64,000 bases of DNA from Brevundimonas naejangsanensis DSM 23858 (GTDB taxonomy: Bacteria > Pseudomonadota > Alphaproteobacteria > Caulobacterales > Caulobacteraceae): positions 806,001 to 870,000 of the forward strand of contig NZ_ATXN01000002.1 of the NCBI RefSeq assembly GCF_000421705.1, written 5' to 3'. The translations under genes were made by a program, and so were the position numbers. Numbering within the stretch: position 1 is the first letter of the stretch; the number at the start of each line of letters is the position of its first letter. The notes beneath the pieces were generated by a model that saw nothing but the letters and a program-made list of their open reading frames with translations, was not told the DNA's origin and made no database searches. Below, piece after piece: positions 35,101 through 43,020 of this stretch.

Positions 35101-36047
35101 TAGCGCAGATAGTCCAGCAGCGAGACCTGCCGCAGTTGGCTGATCACCTGGGCCGAAGCCTGCAGGGCGATCTGGGCCATCTCCAGCTCCACAACCGCCT
35201 CAGCCATGTTGGCGTCGGTCTTGCCGGCCAGGATGGTGTCGACCGAGATCTTGCGCGCCTCCTGCGACTCCAGCAGGCGATCCACCCGGTTCTGCATTCC
35301 GCCGTTGGCGGCCTGAAGTTCAACGACGCCTTTGGCCGCCGCCTCGAAGCGCCCCATCTGAGTGGTCAGGAAAGCCTTCTGCGCGTCGGTCATCTGCCCT
35401 TCCAGCGGCGTCGCCTCATGGGCCAGTTGAATGTCGCGGAAGATGGCGAACAACTCCGCCCCCATAGCGTCGGCCAGGAAGCCGGTGTCCATCGACACGT
35501 TCTCGTCCAGCCAGGACGATTGCTTCAGTTGATCGTTGCGGAAGGCCGCATTCTCATCAGGCAAGGCGGCCAGCTTGGCCATCATGGTCGCGCCAGGCTG
35601 GCCGGGGATGTCAGGCAGGTCCACGGGCGCGCGGTCAACAGCCCCGCCGCTGAACAGATACTTGCCCTGATGCTTCATGTTCAGCCCGTCCTGAGCCTCC
35701 ATGAACAGGCTTTCCAGCGAGCCCATCAGCGCGTCCATACGTCCGGCGGCGATGGCGTCGGCGAGGGCCTGGCGCGCGGCGGTCGCAGCGTCGGCGACGC
35801 GGTCCATCGCCAGGTCCTGCGTCTCCAGCCGGGCGGCGACGGCCTTATTGGTGTCGATGAAGGTCTGGATGCGGGTCTGGCTGGACTTCAGCGCGCTGAC
35901 CGTTTCCGATCCCCGCCCGAAGCCCACCAGATCGGTGGCGTTCTTCTGAGTGTTGACCTTCTTCTGGGCCGTCTCGGCGCGCGACTGGGCCGACATCAGG
36001 TCCAGCAGGGCCGATTGGTAGTTTCCATAGGTCGAGACGCGGGTCAT
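35100..36047 (-). CDS. flgL: Flagellar hook-filament junction protein
   Basis: This 315-residue flagellin-like protein has N-terminal STYGNYQSALLDLMSAQSRAETAQKKVNTQKN and a C-terminal helix (VVELEMAQIALQASAQVISQL) ending SLLDYLR, as in FlgL (HAP3). It links hook to filament after export through the flagellar type III system. The start overlaps flgK by four bases (ATGA), so flgK and flgL form one operon. Its stop codon abuts the hairpin element on the 3' side. Confidence 0.92.
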   Translation of the reverse strand: MTRVSTYGNYQSALLDLMSAQSRAETAQKKVNTQKNATDLVGFGRGSETVSALKSSQTRIQTFIDTNKAVAARLETQDLAMDRVADAATAARQALADAIAAGRMDALMGSLESLFMEAQDGLNMKHQGKYLFSGGAVDRAPVDLPDIPGQPGATMMAKLAALPDENAAFRNDQLKQSSWLDENVSMDTGFLADAMGAELFAIFRDIQLAHEATPLEGQMTDAQKAFLTTQMGRFEAAAKGVVELQAANGGMQNRVDRLLESQEARKISVDTILAGKTDANMAEAVVELEMAQIALQASAQVISQLRQVSLLDYLR

Positions 36048-38134
36048 CGCACCATCCCCAGCAGGATATCGTACATGTCCTTGGCGGCCTGAACCATGCG
36101 CGCCGAAGCGTTAAAGGCTTGCTGATAGGTGGTCATCAGCACCAGCTCCTCGTCCAGATTAACGCCTTCGACCGAGGTCCGCCGCGCCGTCGCCTCCTTG
36201 GCCAGGGCCGTGGCGCTGACAGCGTTGTTCTTGGCCATTGCGGCGCGGCTGCCGATTTCGCCCGACAGTTCGGACGCATAGCGCGACAGAGACATGGAGC
36301 CGCCCGCCGATCCGCCCGCCGCAGAGAAGGTCGTCGCATTCTCGCTCGCAGCGGCCAGAAGCCGGGCGCCGCGCGCGTCATTCCGCCCTACGACGGCCGT
36401 GCCCAGACCGCCCGTCGCGTCCGCTTGAGCGAAGGCCATCAGCGCCGGGTCGCGCACAATGTCCGCCCGGACAGAAAAGGCGTCCGCACGCGAGGCGCGC
36501 GCCCCGCCCAGGCCGAACAGGGCGCTCATCGACACGCCTGACGGAACCTGTGTCGTGCGGTCCTGAAGCACCGAAAGCTGGGCGCCGGAGCCGGGGCGCG
36601 GGGTGAACGCCATCTCGCCCGCCGCATTGAGGCTGAAGGTCCCCATCCGCCCGGCGCCCGTCATCGGATCGTTCAGCGCGGCCAGCAGGCTGGTCATGTC
36701 GCCGCCCGCGGGGACCGCCACCTGGACATCACGCAGCTTGGCGCCCGCCGCATCGCTGAAGCGGAAGGTGATGGTCTCGCCCGCCGGGAAGCCATGCTGC
36801 GACGCGCCCGTCATGCCGGTTTCGTACATCGCCGGCTGGTCGCTGGAGATCAGGTCGTTCAGGCCGAAGAAGTGCGAAAAGCCCCGCCCGCCCTTGTTCG
36901 TCGGCGCGGCGGGATCGTCGACCACCACGACCCCCGTTCCCGGCGCGCCCTCAATCTTCAGCCGCCCGTCGACGAAGCTGGCGCTGCCGTTGGTTCCCAG
37001 CTGGGCGTTCAGATCGGCCAGGAAGGTCGCCGGGTTCATCGTCGCCAGATCCAGGTCCACCTTGTGCAGGGCGACGCCCTGATCATTGGTGATGACGATG
37101 GAGGTTCGGCCGGTAAAGCCCGCCAGCGCGGTCTCCAGCGACTGGCCCACATTGCGCCCGGTCAGGCTGTTCGGCGGCGGCGCGGCCGAGGAGGCGTTGT
37201 GCGCCCGGTTCAGTTCATCCGCTAGCCGCGACATCAGTTCAGCCAGACGCTCGGCGGTGGCCGGGGCCTCGCCGTCGCGCAGTTCCAGCAGGCCCTTGAT
37301 CTCGCCCGAACTCAGTCCTTCGGCCAGGGAGCGAGCCTTTCCGGCAGGCGGCTCTATGACCGTGATCTCGTTGAACACCGTCTCGGCCGCGACAGCGCCC
37401 GCGCGCACATAGTCCAGCTTGGCCGCGCCCTGCCCCGCCAGCAGGATGCCGGCGCCGGTGCGGATTTCGACCCCGCCGACCGCACGCCCGGTGATGCGAA
37501 CGTCCATGAGGCCGGACAACTGGTCGATCAGGGCGGCCTGCGCCGTCTGGGCGCCGGATGAGTCCGCATTGACCACCGTAGCCTTGGCGATCTCGACGTT
37601 CAGTTTTTCGATCTGCTCCAGCAGGCTGTTGGCCGTCTCGACCGCGCTCTTGATGCGGGCGTCGGCGTCTTCGCGCACCGACTGGATCTGACTGTTGATG
37701 CGGGCCGCTTCGTCGAACAGCCCTTGGGTCTTCCAGATGGCGTCCTGACGCGCGGGACCGGAGGTCGAATTCTCGGCCGAGGCGGCGAAGGCGGCGAAGA
37801 CGCTGTCGATCTGCGAGAAGAAACCGCTGTTGGCGCCGGGGTCGCCGAACATCGACTGGATGCGGTCATACAGTTCATAGCGCACCGTCTGGCGCCCGGC
37901 GTCGGCGCTGGCGTTCAGGCTGGCCGCCTGCAGAAAACGGTCGGTCGCCAGGCGGATGCGGGCGATCTCGACGCCTGCGCCCACGCCCTGACTGGCCCAG
38001 GACTGCTGGTCGGCGATCTTGCGGACATAACCGGGCGTGTTGACGTTGGAGACGTTGTCCGAAACCACCCGCAGCTGCGTCTGGGCCGCATTCATGCCCG
38101 AGGTGGCGATGTTCATGATCGAGTTAAGGGACAT
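36044..38134 (-). CDS. flgK: Flagellar hook-associated protein 1
   Basis: This 696-residue protein has the classic FlgK start MSLNSIMNIATSGM with VVSDNVSNVNTPGYVRK (ANxxTPG motif). A large variable middle domain is followed by the C-terminal VNLDEELVLMTTYQQAFNASARMVQ and DMYDILLGMVR. It joins the hook to the filament and is exported by the flagellar secretion apparatus. ATG 38134 is chosen; upstream codons precede the domain. It is transcribed leftward from the sigma-54 site at 38287-38302. Confidence 0.94.
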   Translation of the reverse strand: MSLNSIMNIATSGMNAAQTQLRVVSDNVSNVNTPGYVRKIADQQSWASQGVGAGVEIARIRLATDRFLQAASLNASADAGRQTVRYELYDRIQSMFGDPGANSGFFSQIDSVFAAFAASAENSTSGPARQDAIWKTQGLFDEAARINSQIQSVREDADARIKSAVETANSLLEQIEKLNVEIAKATVVNADSSGAQTAQAALIDQLSGLMDVRITGRAVGGVEIRTGAGILLAGQGAAKLDYVRAGAVAAETVFNEITVIEPPAGKARSLAEGLSSGEIKGLLELRDGEAPATAERLAELMSRLADELNRAHNASSAAPPPNSLTGRNVGQSLETALAGFTGRTSIVITNDQGVALHKVDLDLATMNPATFLADLNAQLGTNGSASFVDGRLKIEGAPGTGVVVVDDPAAPTNKGGRGFSHFFGLNDLISSDQPAMYETGMTGASQHGFPAGETITFRFSDAAGAKLRDVQVAVPAGGDMTSLLAALNDPMTGAGRMGTFSLNAAGEMAFTPRPGSGAQLSVLQDRTTQVPSGVSMSALFGLGGARASRADAFSVRADIVRDPALMAFAQADATGGLGTAVVGRNDARGARLLAAASENATTFSAAGGSAGGSMSLSRYASELSGEIGSRAAMAKNNAVSATALAKEATARRTSVEGVNLDEELVLMTTYQQAFNASARMVQAAKDMYDILLGMVR

Positions 38135-38199
38135 CAGACGCCTCCTGACGCCGGCGACCGCCCGCCCGGCAAGCCTTGCAGGCGAGCGTGCAGATCTTG

Positions 38200-38214
38200 C
38201 CCGGCGAAACGAGC
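38200..38214 (+). promoter_or_regulatory. Weak ftr-like box
   Basis: CCCGGCGAAACGAGC resembles the better box at 38323 but with changes. It lies between flgK and its sigma-54 site, in the expected leader. Low confidence. Confidence 0.25.
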
Positions 38215-38286
38215 AGGTCTTCTGACCATCTCTTTGATTTTCCTCGACATCGGCATTCGGCCCCTGTGCGTTCCCAGGTGAGGGAG

Positions 38287-38302
38287 GCAAGGCGCGGGCC
38301 AA
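38287..38302 (-). promoter_or_regulatory. Sigma-54 promoter for flgK-flgL
   Basis: On the minus strand this reads TTGGCCCGCGCCTTGC. The GG and GC pairs are separated by exactly 10 bases, as in the -24/-12 consensus TGGC-N8-TTGC, and the TTGGCCC form is that of Caulobacter flagellar genes. The expected start is about 12 bases downstream, leaving roughly 140 bases of leader to flgK. Confidence 0.8.
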
Positions 38303-38322
38303 GTCGTGCGGCGGCCTCTTCG

Positions 38323-38338
38323 CCCGGCAAAAAGCGAC
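38323..38338 (+). promoter_or_regulatory. ftr-like enhancer box (FlbD-type)
   Basis: CCCGGCAAAAAGCGAC resembles the ftr element recognised by FlbD in Caulobacter as I recall it. It lies between the two divergent sigma-54 promoters, where one enhancer can serve both. A second similar box, CGCGGCAAGAAGCGCC, lies at 38342-38357. Confidence 0.55.
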
Positions 38339-38436
38339 AGGCGCGGCAAGAAGCGCCCGGCGCGGGAAAACGAAAACGGCGCGCCGCGCGTTCTGAATAT
38401 GGCGTTAATTCAATAGGTTAACTAGACAACCTGCAC

Positions 38437-38452
38437 TTGGCCCAAGGCTTGC
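38437..38452 (+). promoter_or_regulatory. Sigma-54 promoter for fliK-flgD-flgE
   Basis: TTGGCCCAAGGCTTGC has GG and GC spaced 10 bases apart, matching the -24/-12 form. The ATG of fliK is 70 bases beyond the -12 element, with a start of transcription expected near 38464. It opposes the flgK promoter across about 135 bases holding the ftr-like boxes. Confidence 0.8.
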
Positions 38453-38521
38453 GGGGCCTCTGCCGAATGACCCAGGCGCAGCAGGCGCCGCCTTACACGA
38501 CCGAAAGCGCCTGCCCGCCGC

Positions 38522-39910
38522 ATGTCCGCCATCAACATCCTGTCTGTCCTGACGCCCGCCGCCCCCGACGGCGCGGGCCCGGACGCCTCGATCGAGGCGG
38601 CGACGGACAGCGCCATGTTCGCGGACCTGATGCTCAAGGAAGAGACGCCCGAAGCCCCAGCCCCCGCTCCGCCGTCCGTCCGGACTCCCGCCGCGCAGAC
38701 TGAGCCCGACGACATGGGCGCGGCCGTCGCCATGATTCCGGTCTGGTTCGCCCCGACGCCTGAGCCTCAACAGCTTGCGGCCGGCGCACCGGCGTTGACG
38801 ATTGAAGGCGACGACGCCCCGCTGAACACGGACGCCGCGGCCGAAGAACCCGCTTCTGAGAAGACGGCGGACACCGAGGCCGAGACGCAGGACGCAGAAC
38901 CCATCGCGGCCGCCGCAACTGCCGTTTCGTCCGCATTCGCCGCGCCCGCTAACCCGGCAGCGCCCGCTGCGAACGGGCTCGCGCTCAGCCCCGCCGCGCC
39001 GCTCGCCGCCCTCAAGGCGACCGCCCCCGCCCCCGTAGGATCTGACGCCCCGATCGAAGCCGCGCCCGCCGAGGGCGAGACGCAGGCTGAAGGTTCGACG
39101 CCCGACCGCTCCGCCCTCCCTTCGCCGCCCGGCCAGCCCCCCGCCATGCCGGGCGTGACCGGCTTCCGCTCCGGCGCGGGCGAGCGCCTGGCGTCTGCGC
39201 GCGAAGTCGTTCAGGCGGCAGCGCAGACGGAAGGCGGCTCCGATCTGTCGGCGGCCGACCGTCTCAAGACAAGCGATACTCCGGCGACCGTCGCAGCTGG
39301 AGCCGTCGCTCGCCCGACTACAGCCGCAACGCTCCCCACGCCGCCGACGCCCGCCCCCGCCCCGCCCGCCGCCGACGCGGACGCGCCGGTCCAGCCGCCC
39401 GCCGCCGCCCAAACGGCCGCGCCGCAGGAGTCTGGCGCGCCACGCGATCTGGGCCTGTCCCATCTGTCGCGCGCCACGGTCGAGACCACCGCCCAGATCG
39501 CCGCCCAGATCATCAAGAAGCTGGACGGCCGCTCGACCCGCTTCGACATGGCGCTGACGCCCGAGGGTCTGGGCCGGGTCGATGTCAGCCTTGAGATCGA
39601 GTCCGACGGTCAGGTCACGGCCCGTCTGGCCTTCGACACCCCGGCCGCCGCCGCCGACCTGCGCGCCCGCGCCGATGAACTGCGTCGCCAGCTGATGGAG
39701 GCGGGGCTGCACCTGTCGAGCGACGACCTGGAGTTCGCCGAGCGCGACCCCTCGTCCGGCTTCGGCGGCGGCGCGTTTGAGCGCCAGCCCGACCGCCGCG
39801 CCTTCACCGGCGCCGCCCGCCTGGCCGCAGAGGCCGATTCCCTCGTTCCGCCGCCCAGCGCCTGGACGTCCCTTTCCCTGACGCCTGACCGCGTCGATCT
39901 GAAGGTCTGA
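38522..39910 (+). CDS. fliK: Flagellar hook-length control protein
   Basis: This 462-residue protein has an Ala/Pro-rich, acidic low-complexity N-terminal and middle portion (about 10-310), consistent with the flexible ruler, and a C-terminal Flg_hook domain (about 320-420: RFDMALTPEGLGRVDVSLE, then DLRARADELRRQLMEAGL). FliK measures hook length and triggers the export switch. It is first in the fliK-flgD-flgE-sciP cluster, directly after the sigma-54 promoter, with 2 bases before flgD. The N-terminal part has little sequence conservation, so assignment rests on the C-terminal domain and position. Confidence 0.87.
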   Translation: MSAINILSVLTPAAPDGAGPDASIEAATDSAMFADLMLKEETPEAPAPAPPSVRTPAAQTEPDDMGAAVAMIPVWFAPTPEPQQLAAGAPALTIEGDDAPLNTDAAAEEPASEKTADTEAETQDAEPIAAAATAVSSAFAAPANPAAPAANGLALSPAAPLAALKATAPAPVGSDAPIEAAPAEGETQAEGSTPDRSALPSPPGQPPAMPGVTGFRSGAGERLASAREVVQAAAQTEGGSDLSAADRLKTSDTPATVAAGAVARPTTAATLPTPPTPAPAPPAADADAPVQPPAAAQTAAPQESGAPRDLGLSHLSRATVETTAQIAAQIIKKLDGRSTRFDMALTPEGLGRVDVSLEIESDGQVTARLAFDTPAAAADLRARADELRRQLMEAGLHLSSDDLEFAERDPSSGFGGGAFERQPDRRAFTGAARLAAEADSLVPPPSAWTSLSLTPDRVDLKV

Positions 39911-39912
39911 CG

Positions 39913-40659
39913 ATGGTTGACGCCGTCTCCACCAACAACGCCGCAGGCCGGGTGAACGCCGGAGGCCAGATGCTGGCCTCCAACTTCCAGACCTTCCTGT
40001 CGCTGCTGACCACCCAGCTAAGGAACCAGGACCCGCTGTCGCCGGTCGATTCCAACGAATTCACCGCCCAGCTGACCCAGATGGCGGGCGTCGAGCAGCA
40101 ACTGCTGACCAACGACCTGCTGACCGGTCTGCTGAAGGCCCAGCAGGGCGACGGCCTGACCGGAGCCGCGCCCTATATTGGCAAGGACGCCACCGCCGTC
40201 TGGTCCGCCACCCGCTTCGAAGATGGCGAGGCTAGCTGGAGCTACGAACTGGCGGCCGATGCGACCGACGCCACGCTTCAGGTGCTGGACGCCTCGGGCA
40301 AGGTGGTCTGGAGCGGCCCGGCGCCTGACAAGACCAATGGCCTGCACGACTTCAAGTGGGACGGAAAGACCACCGGCGGCGGTCAGGTGGACGACGGCGG
40401 CGTCTATACGCTGAAGGTCGTCGCCAAGGACGGCGCCGGCAAGGATGTCGACAGCCAGGTGCTGATCCGCGGCCGCGTCACCGGGGTCGAGATGTACGAC
40501 AACACCCCCTTCGTCGTCATCGGCAAGTCGATCATGCCGGTGTCCAGCCTGATCGCGCTGGAAGAACAAAAGGCCGCCGCCAAACCCGATCCGGACGAGG
40601 ACGCAGGCGCGCTCAGCGCCCTGGCCTCGAAACTCAACCCCTTCAATCTTCTCTCGTAA
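39913..40659 (+). CDS. flgD: Flagellar hook capping protein
   Basis: This 248-residue hook cap has an N-terminal FlgD domain (NFQTFLSLLTTQLRNQDPLSPVDSNEFTAQL, residues 17-47) and a middle Ig-like FlgD domain (VLDASGKVVWSGPAP) followed by a C-terminal stretch. The cap sits at the distal end of the growing hook and lets FlgE assemble. It lies between fliK and flgE in the same operon, 12 bases before flgE, with a GGAACC-like ribosome site at the flgE start. Confidence 0.93.
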   Translation: MVDAVSTNNAAGRVNAGGQMLASNFQTFLSLLTTQLRNQDPLSPVDSNEFTAQLTQMAGVEQQLLTNDLLTGLLKAQQGDGLTGAAPYIGKDATAVWSATRFEDGEASWSYELAADATDATLQVLDASGKVVWSGPAPDKTNGLHDFKWDGKTTGGGQVDDGGVYTLKVVAKDGAGKDVDSQVLIRGRVTGVEMYDNTPFVVIGKSIMPVSSLIALEEQKAAAKPDPDEDAGALSALASKLNPFNLLS

Positions 40660-40671
40660 GGAACCCCAGCC

Positions 40672-42135
40672 ATGAGCATCAACGGCGCCATGCTGGCCGG
40701 CGTGTCCGGCCTGACCGCGAACGCCGCGGCCCTTTCGACGATCTCGCAGAACATCGCGAATGTGAACACGGTCGGCTACAAGCGTGCGGCGACGGAGTTC
40801 TCCACCGTCGTCAACGCCCAGACACAGGGCGTCGGCTATTCGGCCGGAGGGGTGCAGGCGACCGCCCGTCACTTCATCAGCCAGGCGGGACAACTTCAGC
40901 GCACCACCTCGGGCACCGACCTTGCCATCGCCGGCCAGGGCTTCTTCGTCGTGACTGAAAAGTCCGAAAACCTGACCCTGTCGGACGCGCGCCTGTTCAC
41001 CCGCGCGGGGGCGTTCAAGATCGACGACCTGGGCTATCTGCAGAACACCTCGGGCCTCTATCTTCAGGGCTGGCCGGTCGCCAGCGACGGCACGGTCAAC
41101 GCCGACCCGTCTGACATGAGCCGCCTGCGCACCATCAACGTCGGCTCGGTCGGCGGCGCCGCCGAACCCACGACCCGCGTCAGCCTGAACGCCAACCTGA
41201 AGTCCAGCCAAGCGGTTAATGAAGCGGCCCAGAATCCGCTGCCTGCCGGCGTCACAGCCTATGATCCGACGACCAACTCCATGTCCATGTACGCCAATGA
41301 TCCGGCGACAGGCGTGAAGCCGGACTTCGAGATCACCATCCCGGTGTCCGACTCCAAGGGCGGTCAGCGCAACATCACCGTTTCCCTGTTGAAAAGCTCG
41401 ACCGCCAACGAGTGGTACGCCGAGATCCGCGCTCCCGTTGATCCCATAACGGGCGCACCTGCGGTAACGAACGCCGATGGCCTGCTGAAGTCGGGCCGCA
41501 TCGCCTTCACCCAAGACGGCCGCCTGGACGTGGCCACGATGCAGACGTGGAGCGCGCCGGGCGGCATCGGCGGCGGACTCTTCGACGACCCGACTAAAGC
41601 CACCTTGTCTCTGGGCTCGTCTGACGGGGTGACACCGGGCGCCGACGGCGCTTGGGATCCCGCTCTGGGCATCGAAGCCCAGACCATCGCCTTCGACCTG
41701 GCCGCCTCGACGGGCGGGCTGACGCAGTACGACAGCACCTCCATCGTCCAGGCCACCTATACGAACGGCACCGCCTTCGGGAATCTGACCGAGGTGAAGA
41801 TCGACGACAACGGCTTCGTAACCGCCATCTTCGACAATGGCGTCATGCGCAAGATCGCCCAGGTCGCCCTGGCCACCTTCCCCAGCGCCGACAGCCTGAC
41901 CGAGGTTGCGGGCAACGCCTTCAGGGTCAGCCAGAACTCCGGCACCTTCAACCTGAAGGCGCCCGGCACGGGCGGCGCGGGCCTGCTGGGCGCCCAGCAG
42001 CTGGAGGCCTCGACCGTCGACCTGTCGACCGAGTTCACCGGCCTGATCACCACCCAGCGCGCCTATTCGGCCTCGTCCAAGATCATCACCACCGCCGACG
42101 AAATGCTGGCGGAGCTGATCAACATCAAGCGCTGA
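40672..42135 (+). CDS. flgE: Flagellar hook protein
   Basis: This 487-residue hook subunit has the typical start (AMLAGVSGLTANAAALSTISQNIANVNTVGYKR), the conserved GQGFFVV and FTRAGAF (about residues 85-110) and the C-terminal STEFTGLITTQRAYSASSKIITTADEML. It polymerises into the flexible joint between rod and filament. It follows flgD in one operon. Length is shorter than the Caulobacter hook protein as I recall it but within range. sciP follows at 42323 behind a putative CtrA box. Confidence 0.95.
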   Translation: MSINGAMLAGVSGLTANAAALSTISQNIANVNTVGYKRAATEFSTVVNAQTQGVGYSAGGVQATARHFISQAGQLQRTTSGTDLAIAGQGFFVVTEKSENLTLSDARLFTRAGAFKIDDLGYLQNTSGLYLQGWPVASDGTVNADPSDMSRLRTINVGSVGGAAEPTTRVSLNANLKSSQAVNEAAQNPLPAGVTAYDPTTNSMSMYANDPATGVKPDFEITIPVSDSKGGQRNITVSLLKSSTANEWYAEIRAPVDPITGAPAVTNADGLLKSGRIAFTQDGRLDVATMQTWSAPGGIGGGLFDDPTKATLSLGSSDGVTPGADGAWDPALGIEAQTIAFDLAASTGGLTQYDSTSIVQATYTNGTAFGNLTEVKIDDNGFVTAIFDNGVMRKIAQVALATFPSADSLTEVAGNAFRVSQNSGTFNLKAPGTGGAGLLGAQQLEASTVDLSTEFTGLITTQRAYSASSKIITTADEMLAELINIKR

Positions 42136-42252
42136 TCGGCCAACAGGAATCCATGAGCAAGGTCTCGTTAGACTCGATGAATCCTTCCTTTAGCCGGCGC
42201 AGAACGCGTCGGATCGGCCGGATGCGTCTTAGCCATTCCTTCACCACGACGC

Positions 42253-42267
42253 TTAAACGCCCCTTAG
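42253..42267 (+). promoter_or_regulatory. CtrA-type box upstream of sciP
   Basis: TTAA-N7-TTAG (spacer ACGCCCC) is one base off the CtrA consensus TTAA-N7-TTAA. It lies 55 bases upstream of sciP, in a 187-base gap. Caulobacter sciP is CtrA-activated, so this fits. Confidence 0.5.
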
Positions 42268-42322
42268 CGGGCGGGGGCCTAGCCTGCGCGTCTATGGTGG
42301 TGGTGAGAGAGGCTTAAAGCCC

Positions 42323-42607
42323 ATGCTGCAAGAGCGACGCCTTAACAGTAACGGCGAACAGTACGTGGTCGGGCCGACGGGCACGCCCCTGACCCTGCGC
42401 GACCTTCCGCCGTCGGATACGAACCGCTGGGTCATCCGGCGCAAGGCCGAGGTCGTGGCCGCCGTGCGCGGTGGGCTGATCAGCCTTGAGGACGCCCTCG
42501 AAAAGTACCGTCTGACGGCCGAGGAATTCATGGCCTGGCAGAAGGCCATCGACAAATGGGGCATGCAGGGCCTGCGCACCACGCGCATCCAGAGCTATCG
42601 CGACTAG
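42323..42607 (+). CDS. sciP: SciP, small CtrA inhibitor (DUF1153)
   Basis: This 94-residue helix-turn-helix protein has the family core RWVIRRKAEVVAAVRGGLIS (residues 35-54), LTAEEFMAWQKAIDKWG and GLRTTRIQSYRD. In Caulobacter SciP binds CtrA and blocks its transcription activation in G1. The gene position directly after flgE matches that genus as I recall it. The 187-base upstream gap suggests its own promoter with a CtrA-type box. A hairpin terminator follows. Function is by family, not shown here. Confidence 0.93.
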   Translation: MLQERRLNSNGEQYVVGPTGTPLTLRDLPPSDTNRWVIRRKAEVVAAVRGGLISLEDALEKYRLTAEEFMAWQKAIDKWGMQGLRTTRIQSYRD

Positions 42608-42634
42608 GCCTGCCCGGCTTGACGCACGATCATG

Positions 42635-42663
42635 GGCCGCTCCTGAATGGGGGCGGTCTTTTT
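42635..42663 (+). terminator. sciP terminator
   Basis: GGCCGCTCC pairs with GGGGCGGTC over 9 bp with two G-T pairs around the loop TGAATG, followed by TTTTT. It lies 27 bases after the sciP stop and ends the flagellar cluster. Confidence 0.8.
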
Positions 42664-42683
42664 CATGTCTGGAGTTCAGCGCG

Positions 42684-43013
42684 GTGAAGGTCTCAGGTCC
42701 AATCCTCGCGAGCGCGCTGCTTCTCGGCGGATGCGCAGCCGCTCGTCCGGCCGCCCAATGTATCCCGCAGGAAGCCGTTGTCTGGCTGGAATGCCTCGGA
42801 GAGACGGACGCTTTCGCCACGCAGTGCGAGATCGTGAACGGGCCGCCATCCCCATGCGGCCAGGCGGAAAAAGCCATCGCCTTCGGCCACGCCCAGATGT
42901 TCCAGTCGCAAGATTCAACCCCGCGCTGGTTCCGTTTTCTGGTGAAGGTCGAGGCGGATGGAACGACAAGTCGCCATCTCTCTGAAGCTAGGCCTCGAAA
43001 TCGCGCGCCTTAA
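42684..43013 (+). CDS. Small lipoprotein of unknown function
   Basis: This 109-residue protein has a lipobox (SALLLGGC, Cys near residue 17). The mature part carries four more Cys (QCIPQ, ECLG, QCEI, SPCGQ), possibly two disulfides. I recognise no family. It starts with GTG preceded by GGAG at a good distance; an ATG alternative is not apparent. It ends 7 bases before mnmA, so the two may be co-transcribed, though function need not be shared. Close length and Cys spacing suggest a small periplasmic protein. Confidence 0.7.
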   Translation: MKVSGPILASALLLGGCAAARPAAQCIPQEAVVWLECLGETDAFATQCEIVNGPPSPCGQAEKAIAFGHAQMFQSQDSTPRWFRFLVKVEADGTTSRHLSEARPRNRAP

Positions 43014-43020
43014 GGCCTAA

